NCBI GenBank assembly: GCA_963827785.1
Contig: CAWHCT010000018.1
Location: 62,001-126,000 of the forward strand
Origin: Site-B1 sp963827785
GTDB lineage: Bacteria > Bacteroidota > Bacteroidia > Flavobacteriales > Flavobacteriaceae
Direction: 5' to 3'
DNA length: 64,000 bases
Shown here: piece after piece, positions 17,269 through 26,675 of the stretch
How positions within the stretch are numbered: the stretch's first letter is position 1
Layout: the number at the start of each line of letters is the position of its first letter
Program-made: the position numbers and the translations under genes
Notes under the pieces: model-generated
Database searches by the model: none
What the model saw: the letters and a program-made list of their open reading frames with translations, nothing else
Told to the model about the DNA's origin: nothing

Positions 17269-18630
17269 TTAGTTTACAAATTGTAAGATATCCTCAATTT
17301 TGGATATTAGTTGAATTTTGATCTTAGGGTTCTTAAGACTGATCTTATTGTATTTAGATACAAATATTGCAGAAAAGCCTAGTTTTTCTGCTTCAAGAAT
17401 ACGTTGTTCAACGCGTTGCACAGGTCGAATTTCTCCCGATAGACCAACCTCTGCAGCAAAGCAATATTCCTTTGGAATGGCTGTATCCTCATTTGATGAT
17501 AGAATGGCAGCGATTACGGCTAAGTCAATAGCAGGGTCATCAACAGTAATTCCACCGGTAATATTAAGGAAGACGTCTTTTGTTGCAAGTCTGAAGCCTG
17601 CTCTTTTCTCCAGAACAGCCAAGAGCATATTTAACCTTTTAGCATTAAATCCTGTGGTGCTTCGTTGAGGTGTTCCATACACAGCTGTGCTTACCAGCGC
17701 CTGGATCTGTATCATGATGGGTCTTAGGCCTTCAATAGTAGCCGCAATGGCATTACCGCTCAATTCTTCATCTTTTTGGGAAATGAGAATTTCTGAGGGG
17801 TTTGAAACCTCTCTCAAGCCCGAACTATGCATTTCATATATGCCCAATTCACTTGTGGATCCAAACCGGTTTTTATTTGCTCTCAGAATTCTGAACACAT
17901 GATTTCTGTCTCCTTCAAACTGCAATACAGTATCAACCATATGCTCCAAAATTTTTGGTCCTGCAATATTACCATCCTTTGTAATGTGACCTATAAGGAT
18001 GACAGGAGTAGATGTTTCTTTAGCGAATTTGATGAATTCTGCAGCGCACTCTTTTATTTGAGAAATACTGCCTGATGACGATTCAATGTATTCACTATGA
18101 AGTGTTTGTACTGAATCAATAATAACGATTTCAGGTTCTAAGGATTGAATTTGCTTAAAGATATTTTGTGTTTTGGTTTCGGTCAACACAAAACAGTTAT
18201 TGTTGTTTGGATTGATGCGTTCAGCGCGCATTTTTATCTGTTTCTGACTTTCTTCGCCTGATACATAAAGGGTTTTATAAGGCAATTTCAAGGCCACCTG
18301 AAGCAGCAGTGTACTTTTCCCTATTCCTGGCTCGCCACCAAGCAAAATCAATGATCCGGGAACAATTCCACCACCTAAAACACGGTTGAACTCTTCATCA
18401 GAGGTTTTTAGTCTGGCCTCGTCAGACGAATCTATTTCATTGATCCTTAGAGGTTTTGAGCTTCGTTTTTTAGCAGTTCCGGAGGTTGGTTTCCAATCTG
18501 ATTTTTCAGTCTTCTGAATAATTTCCTCTACAATAGTATTCCATTCTTTACAAGTCGTGCATTGTCCTTGCCATTTTGCAAACTGGCTTCCACAATTCTG
18601 ACAAAAAAAAGAAGTTTTTACTTTTGACAT
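17269..18630 (-). CDS. radA: DNA repair protein RadA (Sms)
   Basis: 453 residues, the normal size. A hexameric RecA-like ATPase that promotes branch migration in recombination. N-terminal zinc finger C10-x2-C13...C24-x2-C27, Walker A GGEPGIGKST near residue 98, the RadA-specific KNRFG motif, and a C-terminal Lon-protease-like domain (AEVGLSGEIRPV). The ATG at 18628-18630 precedes the zinc finger directly. The downstream neighbour on the genome is the T9SS cluster, the upstream one an esterase-like gene 9 bp away, consistent with an operon panC-panD-LPG_TM-esterase-radA. Confidence 0.96.
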   Translation of the reverse strand: MSKVKTSFFCQNCGSQFAKWQGQCTTCKEWNTIVEEIIQKTEKSDWKPTSGTAKKRSSKPLRINEIDSSDEARLKTSDEEFNRVLGGGIVPGSLILLGGEPGIGKSTLLLQVALKLPYKTLYVSGEESQKQIKMRAERINPNNNNCFVLTETKTQNIFKQIQSLEPEIVIIDSVQTLHSEYIESSSGSISQIKECAAEFIKFAKETSTPVILIGHITKDGNIAGPKILEHMVDTVLQFEGDRNHVFRILRANKNRFGSTSELGIYEMHSSGLREVSNPSEILISQKDEELSGNAIAATIEGLRPIMIQIQALVSTAVYGTPQRSTTGFNAKRLNMLLAVLEKRAGFRLATKDVFLNITGGITVDDPAIDLAVIAAILSSNEDTAIPKEYCFAAEVGLSGEIRPVQRVEQRILEAEKLGFSAIFVSKYNKISLKNPKIKIQLISKIEDILQFVN

Positions 18631-18639
18631 TAGTTAAAT

Positions 18640-19788
18640 TTAAAAGCCAAAATCTGCTTTTATTTCTTCTGCTTTTTCCAACATTAGGTCTTTTGAGATT
18701 CCTGCAATTTCATCTAAAACATATCCGGATTTATAAGTTTTGTATGCTTTTTTAGGCTCTCCCATTTCCTCATAATATCTGGCTAGATAGTAAGTTCCTA
18801 ATAGAGTTTCAGGATAATCTTTACTCGCCAGTTTGCTTAAATCCTGGTAGCTTTCATATAATTCATTTTTTTCAATAGCCGATGAAATTGCTCTGAAATC
18901 ATTGATCAAGATCTTTTTATTGATTCCAAAAAGCTCATCAACCATTTGATATTTTTCTGTTAAATAGTCCACAGGGGAATAATCAAGAGTTAGTATTTTT
19001 TCCTGATACTCTTTTTTGCTTATTGGCTGAAAGGCACTAAATATATTTTCCAGGGCATTTGGAATTGCATGGGCTGCAACTGAATAATGCGTTGGGCCAT
19101 CAAAATCATTAAAGCTATAGAAGAAGGATTCATTGGTTATGGACGACAAATTTATATTAAGAACTTCAACGCCTTGTCTTACTTTTCTTAGATCATTAGA
19201 GGCTGTAGCAAGGTAGTAGAAATGTTTATCCTCAAATTGAAGGAATCGTTCGGTGATATTTTGTTCCATTTCGGGAGCTAACTCCGGACTTATGCAAATA
19301 TAGGCCTTAAATAGCGGATCATTCTTAAAGAGGTAATAGTTAATGAAGTTTGCAGTTTTACCATGGCCAACTGCAATTCTAAAATTGGCAGTTCTGTAAT
19401 TTTCTTCAATAAAAGGAAGCAGTTCAAATCCTATAAATTCAAAGAAATTTGCACCTGATTCTATGGGAAGATAGTTTTCTTCTGAGTACATTGTGTCATA
19501 ATCTCTGGTTCTGGATTGATCTATGCCTACTATAATTGCTTCCGGGATATCCTCCCAATAGGAGTAATACTTTACATTCCCGGCTACGGGATCAAAAAGA
19601 TAATCACCATCAAAAACAATGAATAACGGATATCTTTGTTCTGTATTTTTTTCATATCCTCTGGGAAGCTGGATTTTGATCTGTCGTGTTTCTCCAAGCT
19701 TTGTTGATTCAATTTCCTGATCTATGACCTGAGAATAAATGGTAGTGGAAAGTAAAAGAACAAAAATTAAAAGGATCGATTTTTTCAT
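18640..19788 (-). CDS. Exported esterase-like alpha/beta-hydrolase fold protein with TPR-like tail
   Basis: 382 residues: a signal peptide (SILLIFVLLLSTTIYSQ), an esterase-D/enterochelin-esterase-like fold (IQLPRGYEKN, YPLFIVFDGDYLF, EAIIVGIDQSRTRDY) and a helical C-terminal part with YYLARYYEEMGEPKKAYKTY like a tetratricopeptide repeat. The expected nucleophile elbow GxSxG reads AVGHGKTANF, so the catalytic serine is replaced by glycine. A late histidine (FDGPTHYSV) remains. Probably periplasmic. It may be a non-catalytic relative or use a different mechanism. Position between an LPG-synthase-TM protein and radA suggests cotranscription but gives no clear role. Confidence 0.8.
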   Translation of the reverse strand: MKKSILLIFVLLLSTTIYSQVIDQEIESTKLGETRQIKIQLPRGYEKNTEQRYPLFIVFDGDYLFDPVAGNVKYYSYWEDIPEAIIVGIDQSRTRDYDTMYSEENYLPIESGANFFEFIGFELLPFIEENYRTANFRIAVGHGKTANFINYYLFKNDPLFKAYICISPELAPEMEQNITERFLQFEDKHFYYLATASNDLRKVRQGVEVLNINLSSITNESFFYSFNDFDGPTHYSVAAHAIPNALENIFSAFQPISKKEYQEKILTLDYSPVDYLTEKYQMVDELFGINKKILINDFRAISSAIEKNELYESYQDLSKLASKDYPETLLGTYYLARYYEEMGEPKKAYKTYKSGYVLDEIAGISKDLMLEKAEEIKADFGF

Positions 19789-19826
19789 GGTAAAAAGATT
19801 TGAGATTTATTATGGCAATTTATAAA

Positions 19827-20780
19827 TTATTTTCGGCTATTAAAAATGGGAAGGAATAGAAACGATAATGCACCAAAAAATAAAATCAAGGCTGTTTGAG
19901 CAGTCCACATGATCCATCCAAATGCAAAACTTGGGTTTTGTTCAATTCCAAAAAGTGTAAACGCAGCCAGAATTGCTGCGGGATAAACAAACAGTCCTCC
20001 ATTGGATGCCGCAATGGCAAATCCACCTGCAATGAATCCAATTAAAATGGCTGCCAAAGGGACATGCTTAAGTTCAGGCACGGCAAAAACGGTGACATAG
20101 AACATAAGAACATACATGAGCCATATAAAAAGGGTATGTGCAATAAAGGCCCATTTTTTCTTCATTTTAAAGATGCTGGTTGCACCTTCTATAACTCCCA
20201 AAATAAAGTTTTTAATTTTAAATGCGATTCCCGATTTTGCCTTTATTATTAACGAAAAGAATATAGCTCCAAGGATAATTAAGCCTATCAAGCCTATTAT
20301 TAAAGTTTGAGGGTTAAAGTTTTTTATTAATAAACCGCTGATAAAATCATACTGAAGAAATAATGTAGTCAAAACAATTAGGAGCATTACAAGCAAATCG
20401 GCAACTCTCTCCGCGACAATTGTGCCGAAGCCTTTTTCAAAAGGCACGTTCTCATAATTTGTAAAAATCACGGCCCTCATAACTTCTCCCGATCTTGGAA
20501 TACCGAAATTTGTAAGATAAGCTATAAAAACAGCCATAATACTGTTTTGAATTTTAGGCTTGAATCCTAAGGGCTCCAGCATGAATTTCCATCTGTAAGC
20601 ACGGGAAAGATGACTTAAAAGTCCAAAAAACAGACCTAAAAAGATCCATGAATATTTTACCGATTTAAAGTATGGTAATATTTCGGAAAATGGAATTTTT
20701 GAAAAGGAGTACCAGCCAATCAATATTCCGAATATCAGAGGAATAATGATCTTTAAAATTTTTGATAAACGCTTGTCCAA
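19827..20780 (-). CDS. Lysylphosphatidylglycerol synthase transmembrane / flippase-like membrane protein
   Basis: 317 residues with about eight hydrophobic helices (KIIIPLIFGILIGWYSF at the start; LIVLTTLFLQYDFISGLL and AAILIGFIAGGFAIA further on). Family markers are LSRAYRWKFMLEPLGF near residue 62 and NFGIPRSGEVMRA near 92, typical of the LPG_synthase_TM (UPF0104) family. It lacks the soluble aminoacyltransferase domain of MprF, so it is not a full lysyl-PG synthase. A transported or flipped lipid is inferred only. It begins 4 bp after the panD stop codon, so translation is probably coupled. Confidence 0.85.
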   Translation of the reverse strand: MDKRLSKILKIIIPLIFGILIGWYSFSKIPFSEILPYFKSVKYSWIFLGLFFGLLSHLSRAYRWKFMLEPLGFKPKIQNSIMAVFIAYLTNFGIPRSGEVMRAVIFTNYENVPFEKGFGTIVAERVADLLVMLLIVLTTLFLQYDFISGLLIKNFNPQTLIIGLIGLIILGAIFFSLIIKAKSGIAFKIKNFILGVIEGATSIFKMKKKWAFIAHTLFIWLMYVLMFYVTVFAVPELKHVPLAAILIGFIAGGFAIAASNGGLFVYPAAILAAFTLFGIEQNPSFAFGWIMWTAQTALILFFGALSFLFLPIFNSRK

Positions 20781-20784
20781 GATC

Positions 20785-21135
20785 TTATTTTAAAAGATTG
20801 GTAGCTTCGTCCGGGAAAACTAAAGAGGGTTTAAATGTTTTGGCTTCTTCAATATCCATAAAGGCATAAGTGATCAATATTAGAGTGTCGCCCACACTTA
20901 CTTTTCTGGCTGCTGCTCCGTTTAATGTTATTTCACCACTGTTTCTAGGTCCGGGAATAACATATGTTTCAAGACGTTCTCCATTATCGTTATTGACAAT
21001 CTGAACTTTTTCGCCCTGAATGATATTGGCGGCATCCATCAGATCTTCATCAATAGTAATGCTGCCAATATAATTAAGATCGGCACCAGTGCATTTTACT
21101 CTGTGGATTTTAGATTTTACAACTTGAATTTGCAT
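20785..21135 (-). CDS. panD: Aspartate 1-decarboxylase
   Basis: 116 residues. Pyruvoyl enzyme making beta-alanine from aspartate for pantothenate and CoA synthesis. The self-cleavage site is YIG24-S25IT, where Ser25 becomes the pyruvoyl group; the conserved K9, R12 and Y22 region (VVKSKIHRVKCTGADLNY) is intact. It follows panC by 12 bp, giving both enzymes of the last two steps together. Confidence 0.96.
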   Translation of the reverse strand: MQIQVVKSKIHRVKCTGADLNYIGSITIDEDLMDAANIIQGEKVQIVNNDNGERLETYVIPGPRNSGEITLNGAAARKVSVGDTLILITYAFMDIEEAKTFKPSLVFPDEATNLLK

Positions 21136-21147
21136 GAGGCAAAGATA

Positions 21148-21996
21148 TTAATTTAATGCGATATTGTCTATTAATCTTACATCATCAGCATAAACGGCAA
21201 TAAACGCACGATATTTTTTGTTACTTGATTTTCGTTTAACTTCTTTTAGGGTATCAACATTTGCAATTCTAAAATATTCTAATTTTAAAAGGTCTTGATC
21301 TGCAAACTGTTTTTTAACCCATTTCGAAACATAAGCAGCACTTTTTGTGCCAAATTTGATTTTGGCAGTCTTTAAGGTTTTATAGATGAAAGGAGCTGCC
21401 TTTTTATAGTTAGACTTCAATCTTGTATTTCTGGAGCTCATAGCCAGACCATTGGATTCTCTATGAATTTTACAGCCAACTATTTTTACAGGAATATTGA
21501 ATTTTTCGACAAGTTTCTTTATTATTTGTAATTGCTGAAAATCTTTTTCACCAAAATAAGCGTTGTTTGGTTTTACTATTTCAAGCAATTGTTTTACAAT
21601 TGTGCCAACACCATCAAAATGACCTTCTCTAAACTCACCTTCCATTTCATTCTCCAACCCATCAAAATCAAATTTTACGGCATTTACCTTGTTGCTGTAA
21701 ATATCTTCTATACTTGGCGCAAATACTAAAATATTACTATCTACTGTTTCTAACAGATCGATATCCTTTTGTAGAGTTCGCGGATATTTGAGCAGATCAT
21801 TTTGATTATTGAATTGTGTGGGATTTACAAATATGCTTACAATAACCACATCATTATTAGCTAACGCTCTTTCTACTAAAGACAGATGACCTTCATGCAA
21901 AGCGCCCATGGTTGGTACAAGACCGATGGTTCTGTTATCCCTTTTAAAGGACTTGATTTCCTTTTGAAGATCACGTTTTTGTTTAAATACTTTCAC
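21148..21996 (-). CDS. panC: Pantoate-beta-alanine ligase (pantothenate synthetase)
   Basis: 282 residues. Joins pantoate to beta-alanine with ATP, using the product of the neighbouring panD. Signature segments: VPTMGALHEGHLSLV near residue 28 (HxGH nucleotide site), VSIFVNPTQFN, FGEKDFQQL and GLAMSSRNTRL (KMSKS-like). It is the first gene of the minus-strand block and divergent from the glycogen-synthase-like gene across ~110 bp; a TAAGTTTG -7-like box lies on the minus strand at 22020-22027. Confidence 0.96.
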   Translation of the reverse strand: MKVFKQKRDLQKEIKSFKRDNRTIGLVPTMGALHEGHLSLVERALANNDVVIVSIFVNPTQFNNQNDLLKYPRTLQKDIDLLETVDSNILVFAPSIEDIYSNKVNAVKFDFDGLENEMEGEFREGHFDGVGTIVKQLLEIVKPNNAYFGEKDFQQLQIIKKLVEKFNIPVKIVGCKIHRESNGLAMSSRNTRLKSNYKKAAPFIYKTLKTAKIKFGTKSAAYVSKWVKKQFADQDLLKLEYFRIANVDTLKEVKRKSSNKKYRAFIAVYADDVRLIDNIALN

Positions 21997-22105
21997 TTTA
22001 GTAAAAATTTAACAGCATGCAAACTTAAATATAAAAGACTAATCTGCATAAAATTTTGTAATTTTGCATGTTTTTTAGTCTGAATTCTCAAAAGAAAACT
22101 AATAT

Positions 22106-22675
22106 ATGAAAGATAAGAGGATATTGTACGTATCATCCGAAGTAGTGCCCTATTTGCCAGAAACCGAAATATCATCTATGTCTTTTGAGGCACCCAGAAT
22201 GGTCAATCAAAGTGGGGGGCAAATTAGGATTTTCATGCCAAGATATGGGAATATTAATGAAAGAAGACATCAGTTACATGAAGTGATCCGATTATCCGGA
22301 ATCAATTTGGTAATTAATGACCTGGATATGCCTCTTATCATAAAAGTCGCTTCCATACCTAAGGAACGAATTCAGGTGTATTTTATTGATAATGAAGAAT
22401 ACTTTAAAAGAAAGGCCACTTTAACAGATGAAAATGGAGAATTATTCTCAGACAATGATGAACGTGCCATATTTTTCGCAAAGGGTGTTATAGAAACGGT
22501 AAAAAAATTAAACTGGTCTCCGGATATTATTCATGTTCATGGTTGGCTGGCTTCCTTACTGCCACTTTATCTAAAAGAGTATTACAAAGGAGAACCTTTG
22601 TTTTCAGATAGTAAAATAGTTACTAGTATATACAATCAAGGATTCAAAGGGACGTTAAACTCTCAGTATGGTTGA
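22106..22675 (+). CDS. Glycogen/starch-synthase-like protein, N-terminal part (frame broken)
   Basis: 189 residues of a GT5 N-terminal domain: RILYVSSEVVPYLPET, QSGGQIRIFMPRYGNINERRH, and the IIHVHGWLASLLPLYLKEYY helix. The family's usual KxGGL donor-binding motif is absent (LPETEISSM instead). The frame ends at TYxG with an early stop because of an extra T near 22667; the next frame (22668-22916) carries the remainder. A -7-like box TAATTTTG is at 22059-22066. The restored protein would be about 270 residues, much shorter than the ~480 of true glycogen synthases, so it is a half-enzyme type found in Bacteroidota beside panC. Confidence 0.8.
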   Translation: MKDKRILYVSSEVVPYLPETEISSMSFEAPRMVNQSGGQIRIFMPRYGNINERRHQLHEVIRLSGINLVINDLDMPLIIKVASIPKERIQVYFIDNEEYFKRKATLTDENGELFSDNDERAIFFAKGVIETVKKLNWSPDIIHVHGWLASLLPLYLKEYYKGEPLFSDSKIVTSIYNQGFKGTLNSQYG

Positions 22676-22916
22676 TAAAGTAAAATTTGATAATATAAAT
22701 GAGGATGCAATAGGTATCCTTAAAAAACCTTCCTATATAAACTTAATGAAAGTTGCAATAGACCATTCTGATGCACTTATCGTTGGCTCTGAAGAGATTC
22801 CGGAAGAGCTTTCAGAACACTTAAAGAAATGCAAAAAGCCAGTTTTAGAATTTCAAAGTAAAGAAGAATTTGCAGAGAAATATAAAGAGTTCTACAGCAC
22901 AAAATTAATAAGTTAA
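22668..22916 (+). CDS. Glycogen/starch-synthase-like protein, C-terminal part
   Basis: 82 residues (MVDKVKFDNINEDAIGIL, INLMKVAIDHSDALIVGSEE, then a lysine-rich helix). The segment equals the end of a GT5 catalytic N-domain, where helix plus DALIVGSE precede the inter-domain linker. It overlaps the upstream frame by 8 bp and continues its homology directly, so it is the same gene after a one-base insertion. No second Rossmann domain follows: the DUF4270 gene starts 15 bp later. Confidence 0.75.
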   Translation: MVDKVKFDNINEDAIGILKKPSYINLMKVAIDHSDALIVGSEEIPEELSEHLKKCKKPVLEFQSKEEFAEKYKEFYSTKLIS

Positions 22917-22931
22917 TTTTTTAAAAAGAGA

Positions 22932-24731
22932 ATGACGAAGATTTTAAATAGTATTAAGGCTATTACTGTTTTGTTAGCTTTAATTTTGGTTTTTAATGCT
23001 TGTGACAAAGATTATGCTTCAATAGGAGTAGATGTAATAGGCAATAATAATTTCGAAACTAATAGTATTAGTTACCCTGTAATTACATTTAATAGTAAGA
23101 TAAAACCGGTACAAACTAATAATCTGACATCTAACTTATTAGGTGTTTATAATGACCCCGTTTACGGAATAACATCAGCTAATTTATTAAGTCAATTGAA
23201 TTTGGCTACGGGTTCGCAAAATAGAACTTACGGTGTTAATATTAGATTAGATTCAATTGTGCTTACAATTCCTTATTTCAGTGGAGTGGATCCAGATGAG
23301 TCCACAGATGAAAATGGAAACACAAATTATCTTTTAGATTCTATTTATGGTAATGCCGAAACACCCTTAAAACTTTCAATTTATAAGAATAATTATTTTT
23401 TAAGAGATTTTGACCCTAACACCGATTTTGCACAAAGTCAAAAATATTATTCAAGTGGAGAAACATCTTTGGGTAGCCCTATATCAGTGTCTGAAATGGA
23501 ATCAGAATTGATTTATCAAAACGACTCTTTATTTTTTGATAAAAATGAGATTCGATTAACTACAAATAATTATTCTGATAGTGAAATTGATGAAGAAATA
23601 ACATCAACGTTAAGTCCTGCTTTAAGATTAAAGCTTGACAGCTTGTTTTGGAAAGAAAACATAATAGATAAAATTGGAGAACCAGAACTAAGCAATACAA
23701 ATAATTTTAAGGAGTATTTTAGAGGGCTTTATTTTAAAGTTGAAAGTAATGGAGTGGATTCACCAATGATATTATTGAATATAAGCTCATCAACATCAAA
23801 TGTGACAGTTTATTTCAGCAGTGTTGCTGAGTTTGATGATGATGACAGTGATGGTATTCCAAATGTTGCTGATGCTGATATTGATGGAGACGGAAATATA
23901 GATGAAGATAGTTTAGATACAGATGGAGACGGAATTAAAGATACTGCTGATGCCGATATTGATGGTGATGGCACTATTGAAGAAGATGTTCTGGATATTA
24001 ATTCAGATGGGATAAATGATGAGGTTTTGGCTGTAAACAGCAACACAATTGTGCTCAATTTAAATGGAAATAGAGTCAATATATTTGACAATAGCGGATT
24101 TAACAGTTCTATTCTAAGTGAAATAGAGAACGCAAATACTGTAGATGGTGATGAAAAATTATATTTAAAAGGAGGAGAAGGTTCAATGGCAGTTATTGAT
24201 TTGTTTGGTGGAATTGAATCACCGGAATTTATAGAATTTAAGTCTCATCAAGACGACTGGATAATAAATGAAGCGAATCTGATCTTTTATGAAGACGAAT
24301 CGATCATAACTGATGAAGATCATAAGAATGACAGGCTTTTTGTTTATGATTTAGATAATAATATACCACTTATTGATTATTTTAGAGATTCACAGTCCAC
24401 AATTAACCCATTCTATTCAATTATAAGTCATTTAGGTAATAGGTATACAGATGCTCAGGGGAACAATAAATTCAAGATTAGAATAACAGAGCACATCAAT
24501 AATATTCTTTTAAAAGACTCAACTAATACAAAACTTGGTTTAACTATATCATCTAACGTTAATTCCTATGATACTTCTGGCTTATTAGGTGTAACTGAAA
24601 GTGATGATGTCAAGGATATACCAACGGGAACTGTCCTTTCACCGAAAGGAACGGTAGTATATGGAAATAATTCTTCACTTTCTGACAAAAAAGTTAAATT
24701 AGAAATTTATTACACGAACCCAAACAATTAA
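22932..24731 (+). CDS. DUF4270 lipoprotein with an inserted calcium-repeat block
   Basis: 599 residues. Signal peptide ending in a lipobox (LVFNAC24-DKD), so probably outer-membrane anchored. The body matches the DUF4270 family of Bacteroidota (DYASIGVDVIG, NNLTSNLLGVYNDPVYG, EFIEFKSHQDDWIINEANLIFY, and a late KVKLEIYYT strand). Around residues 297-362 it carries an acidic run of DDDSDGIPN, DIDGDGNIDED, DTDGDGIKD and DINSDGIND units that look like thrombospondin type 3 or dockerin-like calcium loops, which is not a normal part of the family as I know it. It lies between the glycogen-synthase-like gene and glmS, 3 bp from the latter. Function unknown. Confidence 0.85.
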   Translation: MTKILNSIKAITVLLALILVFNACDKDYASIGVDVIGNNNFETNSISYPVITFNSKIKPVQTNNLTSNLLGVYNDPVYGITSANLLSQLNLATGSQNRTYGVNIRLDSIVLTIPYFSGVDPDESTDENGNTNYLLDSIYGNAETPLKLSIYKNNYFLRDFDPNTDFAQSQKYYSSGETSLGSPISVSEMESELIYQNDSLFFDKNEIRLTTNNYSDSEIDEEITSTLSPALRLKLDSLFWKENIIDKIGEPELSNTNNFKEYFRGLYFKVESNGVDSPMILLNISSSTSNVTVYFSSVAEFDDDDSDGIPNVADADIDGDGNIDEDSLDTDGDGIKDTADADIDGDGTIEEDVLDINSDGINDEVLAVNSNTIVLNLNGNRVNIFDNSGFNSSILSEIENANTVDGDEKLYLKGGEGSMAVIDLFGGIESPEFIEFKSHQDDWIINEANLIFYEDESIITDEDHKNDRLFVYDLDNNIPLIDYFRDSQSTINPFYSIISHLGNRYTDAQGNNKFKIRITEHINNILLKDSTNTKLGLTISSNVNSYDTSGLLGVTESDDVKDIPTGTVLSPKGTVVYGNNSSLSDKKVKLEIYYTNPNN

Positions 24732-24734
24732 ATT

Positions 24735-26582
24735 ATGTGTGGAATAGTCGGATACATTGGCCACAGAGAAGCTTATCCTATAATACTGGAAGGTTTAAAA
24801 AGATTAGAATACAGAGGGTACGATAGTGCCGGAATTGCTCTTTTTGACGGAACGGAAATAAAGCTTTCCAAGACCCAAGGAAAGGTTGCAGATATGCAGA
24901 ACAAATTGGAGAGAGAAATACCCACTTCTGGAAATGTAGGTATCGGTCATACGCGTTGGGCTACTCATGGAGTACCTAACGATGTGAATTCTCACCCTCA
25001 TTATTCAAATTCAGGAGAGTTGGTGATTATACACAATGGAATCATAGAAAATTATGATTCATTGAAAAAAGAACTTGTAAAAAGGGGCTATACATTTACT
25101 TCAGATACAGATACAGAAGTTCTAATAAACCTAATTGAAGACGTCAAAAAAAATGAAAAGGTTAAATTAGGACAAGCTGTTCAAATAGCCTTGAACCAGG
25201 TTGTAGGGGCCTATGCTATTGCTGTTTTCGATTTAAATAAACCCGACGAAATAATCGTTGCTAAATTAGGAAGTCCTTTGGCTATAGGAGTAGGCGAAAA
25301 TGAGTTCTTTATTGCCAGTGATGCTTCACCTTTTTTGGAATACACCAAAACGGCGATCTATTTAGAAGATGAGGAAATGGCAATTGTTAGAAGACACAAG
25401 GGTATTAAAGTTAGAAAGATAAAAGATGATTCATTAGTGGATCCTTACGTTCAGGAACTTCAGTTAAATCTGGAACAAATTGAAAAAGGAGGCTTTGAAC
25501 ATTTCATGCTCAAGGAAATTTATGAGCAACCAGATGCTATTAGAGACACATACAGAGGAAGACTATCAGTAGAGAATGCAATTATAAAGCTGTCTGGACT
25601 TGAGGACAATATGAAAAGATTTCTCAATGCGGACCGTATAATAATTGTGGCATGTGGAACATCGTGGCATGCCGGATTGGTTGCTGAGTATATATTTGAA
25701 GATTTGGCCAGAATCCCGGTTGAAGTAGAATACGCATCAGAATTCCGATACAGGAATCCGGTAATTTCAGAAAATGATGTGGTTATTGCTATTTCTCAAT
25801 CCGGCGAGACGGCAGATACCTTGGCCGCAATAAAATTAGCGAAATCAAAAGGTGCCTTTGTTTTTGGAGTATGTAATGTAGTAGGCTCTTCTATTTCTAG
25901 GGAGGCAGATGCCGGCGCATACACGCATGCAGGACCCGAAATTGGTGTAGCTTCAACAAAAGCCTTTACAACTCAAATTACATTGTTGTATCTAATGGCT
26001 TTAAGATTGGCAAGAGCAAAAGGAACTATCTCAAGTTCGGAATTCAGACATCATTTACTTGAATTACAAATGATTCCTGATAAGGTCAGCAAAGCATTAG
26101 AATCTGACGAACATATAAAAATGATAGCTGACATTTATAAAGATGTCCGTAACTTTTTATATCTGGGAAGAGGATATAATTTCCCGGTAGCTCTCGAGGG
26201 AGCTTTAAAACTTAAGGAGATTTCCTATATTCATGCTGAAGGATATCCGGCTGCTGAAATGAAACATGGTCCAATTGCATTGATAGATAAACAAATGCCG
26301 GTTGTGGTTATTGCCACAAATAATGTGCATTATGATAAAATTGTCAGCAATATTCAGGAGATCAAGTCAAGACATGGAATAATTATAGGAATTGTCACCA
26401 AAGGTGATAAGATTGTAAGAGAGTTGGCGGATTATGTCATTGAAGTTCCTGAGACCGTGGAATCACTTACTCCTTTATTAACAACTATTCCATTACAACT
26501 GCTTTCTTATCACATTGCTGTCATGCTGGGAAGAAATGTCGATCAACCTCGCAACTTGGCAAAATCAGTCACTGTAGAGTAG
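24735..26582 (+). CDS. glmS: Glutamine-fructose-6-phosphate aminotransferase (isomerizing)
   Basis: 615 residues. Makes glucosamine-6-phosphate, the entry to peptidoglycan and LPS amino sugars. N-terminal glutaminase with nucleophile Cys2 (MCGIVGYIG) and GHTRWATHG; two SIS domains with CGTSWHAG, SQSGETADTLAA and LGRGYNFPVALEGALKLKEI; C-terminus ends LAKSVTVE as in almost all family members. The start is fixed by Cys2. No glmS ribozyme is visible upstream, where the DUF4270 stop lies only 3 bp away. Confidence 0.97.
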   Translation: MCGIVGYIGHREAYPIILEGLKRLEYRGYDSAGIALFDGTEIKLSKTQGKVADMQNKLEREIPTSGNVGIGHTRWATHGVPNDVNSHPHYSNSGELVIIHNGIIENYDSLKKELVKRGYTFTSDTDTEVLINLIEDVKKNEKVKLGQAVQIALNQVVGAYAIAVFDLNKPDEIIVAKLGSPLAIGVGENEFFIASDASPFLEYTKTAIYLEDEEMAIVRRHKGIKVRKIKDDSLVDPYVQELQLNLEQIEKGGFEHFMLKEIYEQPDAIRDTYRGRLSVENAIIKLSGLEDNMKRFLNADRIIIVACGTSWHAGLVAEYIFEDLARIPVEVEYASEFRYRNPVISENDVVIAISQSGETADTLAAIKLAKSKGAFVFGVCNVVGSSISREADAGAYTHAGPEIGVASTKAFTTQITLLYLMALRLARAKGTISSSEFRHHLLELQMIPDKVSKALESDEHIKMIADIYKDVRNFLYLGRGYNFPVALEGALKLKEISYIHAEGYPAAEMKHGPIALIDKQMPVVVIATNNVHYDKIVSNIQEIKSRHGIIIGIVTKGDKIVRELADYVIEVPETVESLTPLLTTIPLQLLSYHIAVMLGRNVDQPRNLAKSVTVE

Positions 26583-26675
26583 TAGAAATTATAATTTTAG
26601 TAATTTTTTTATCGTTTTATTCAACATTTCGTTAAAAAACGTATATTGCTAAATTAAATTAACTAAAACTATACA

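Noticed and set aside
24732..24734. glmS ribozyme
   Set aside because: Only 3 bp separate the DUF4270 stop from glmS; no space for the ribozyme.
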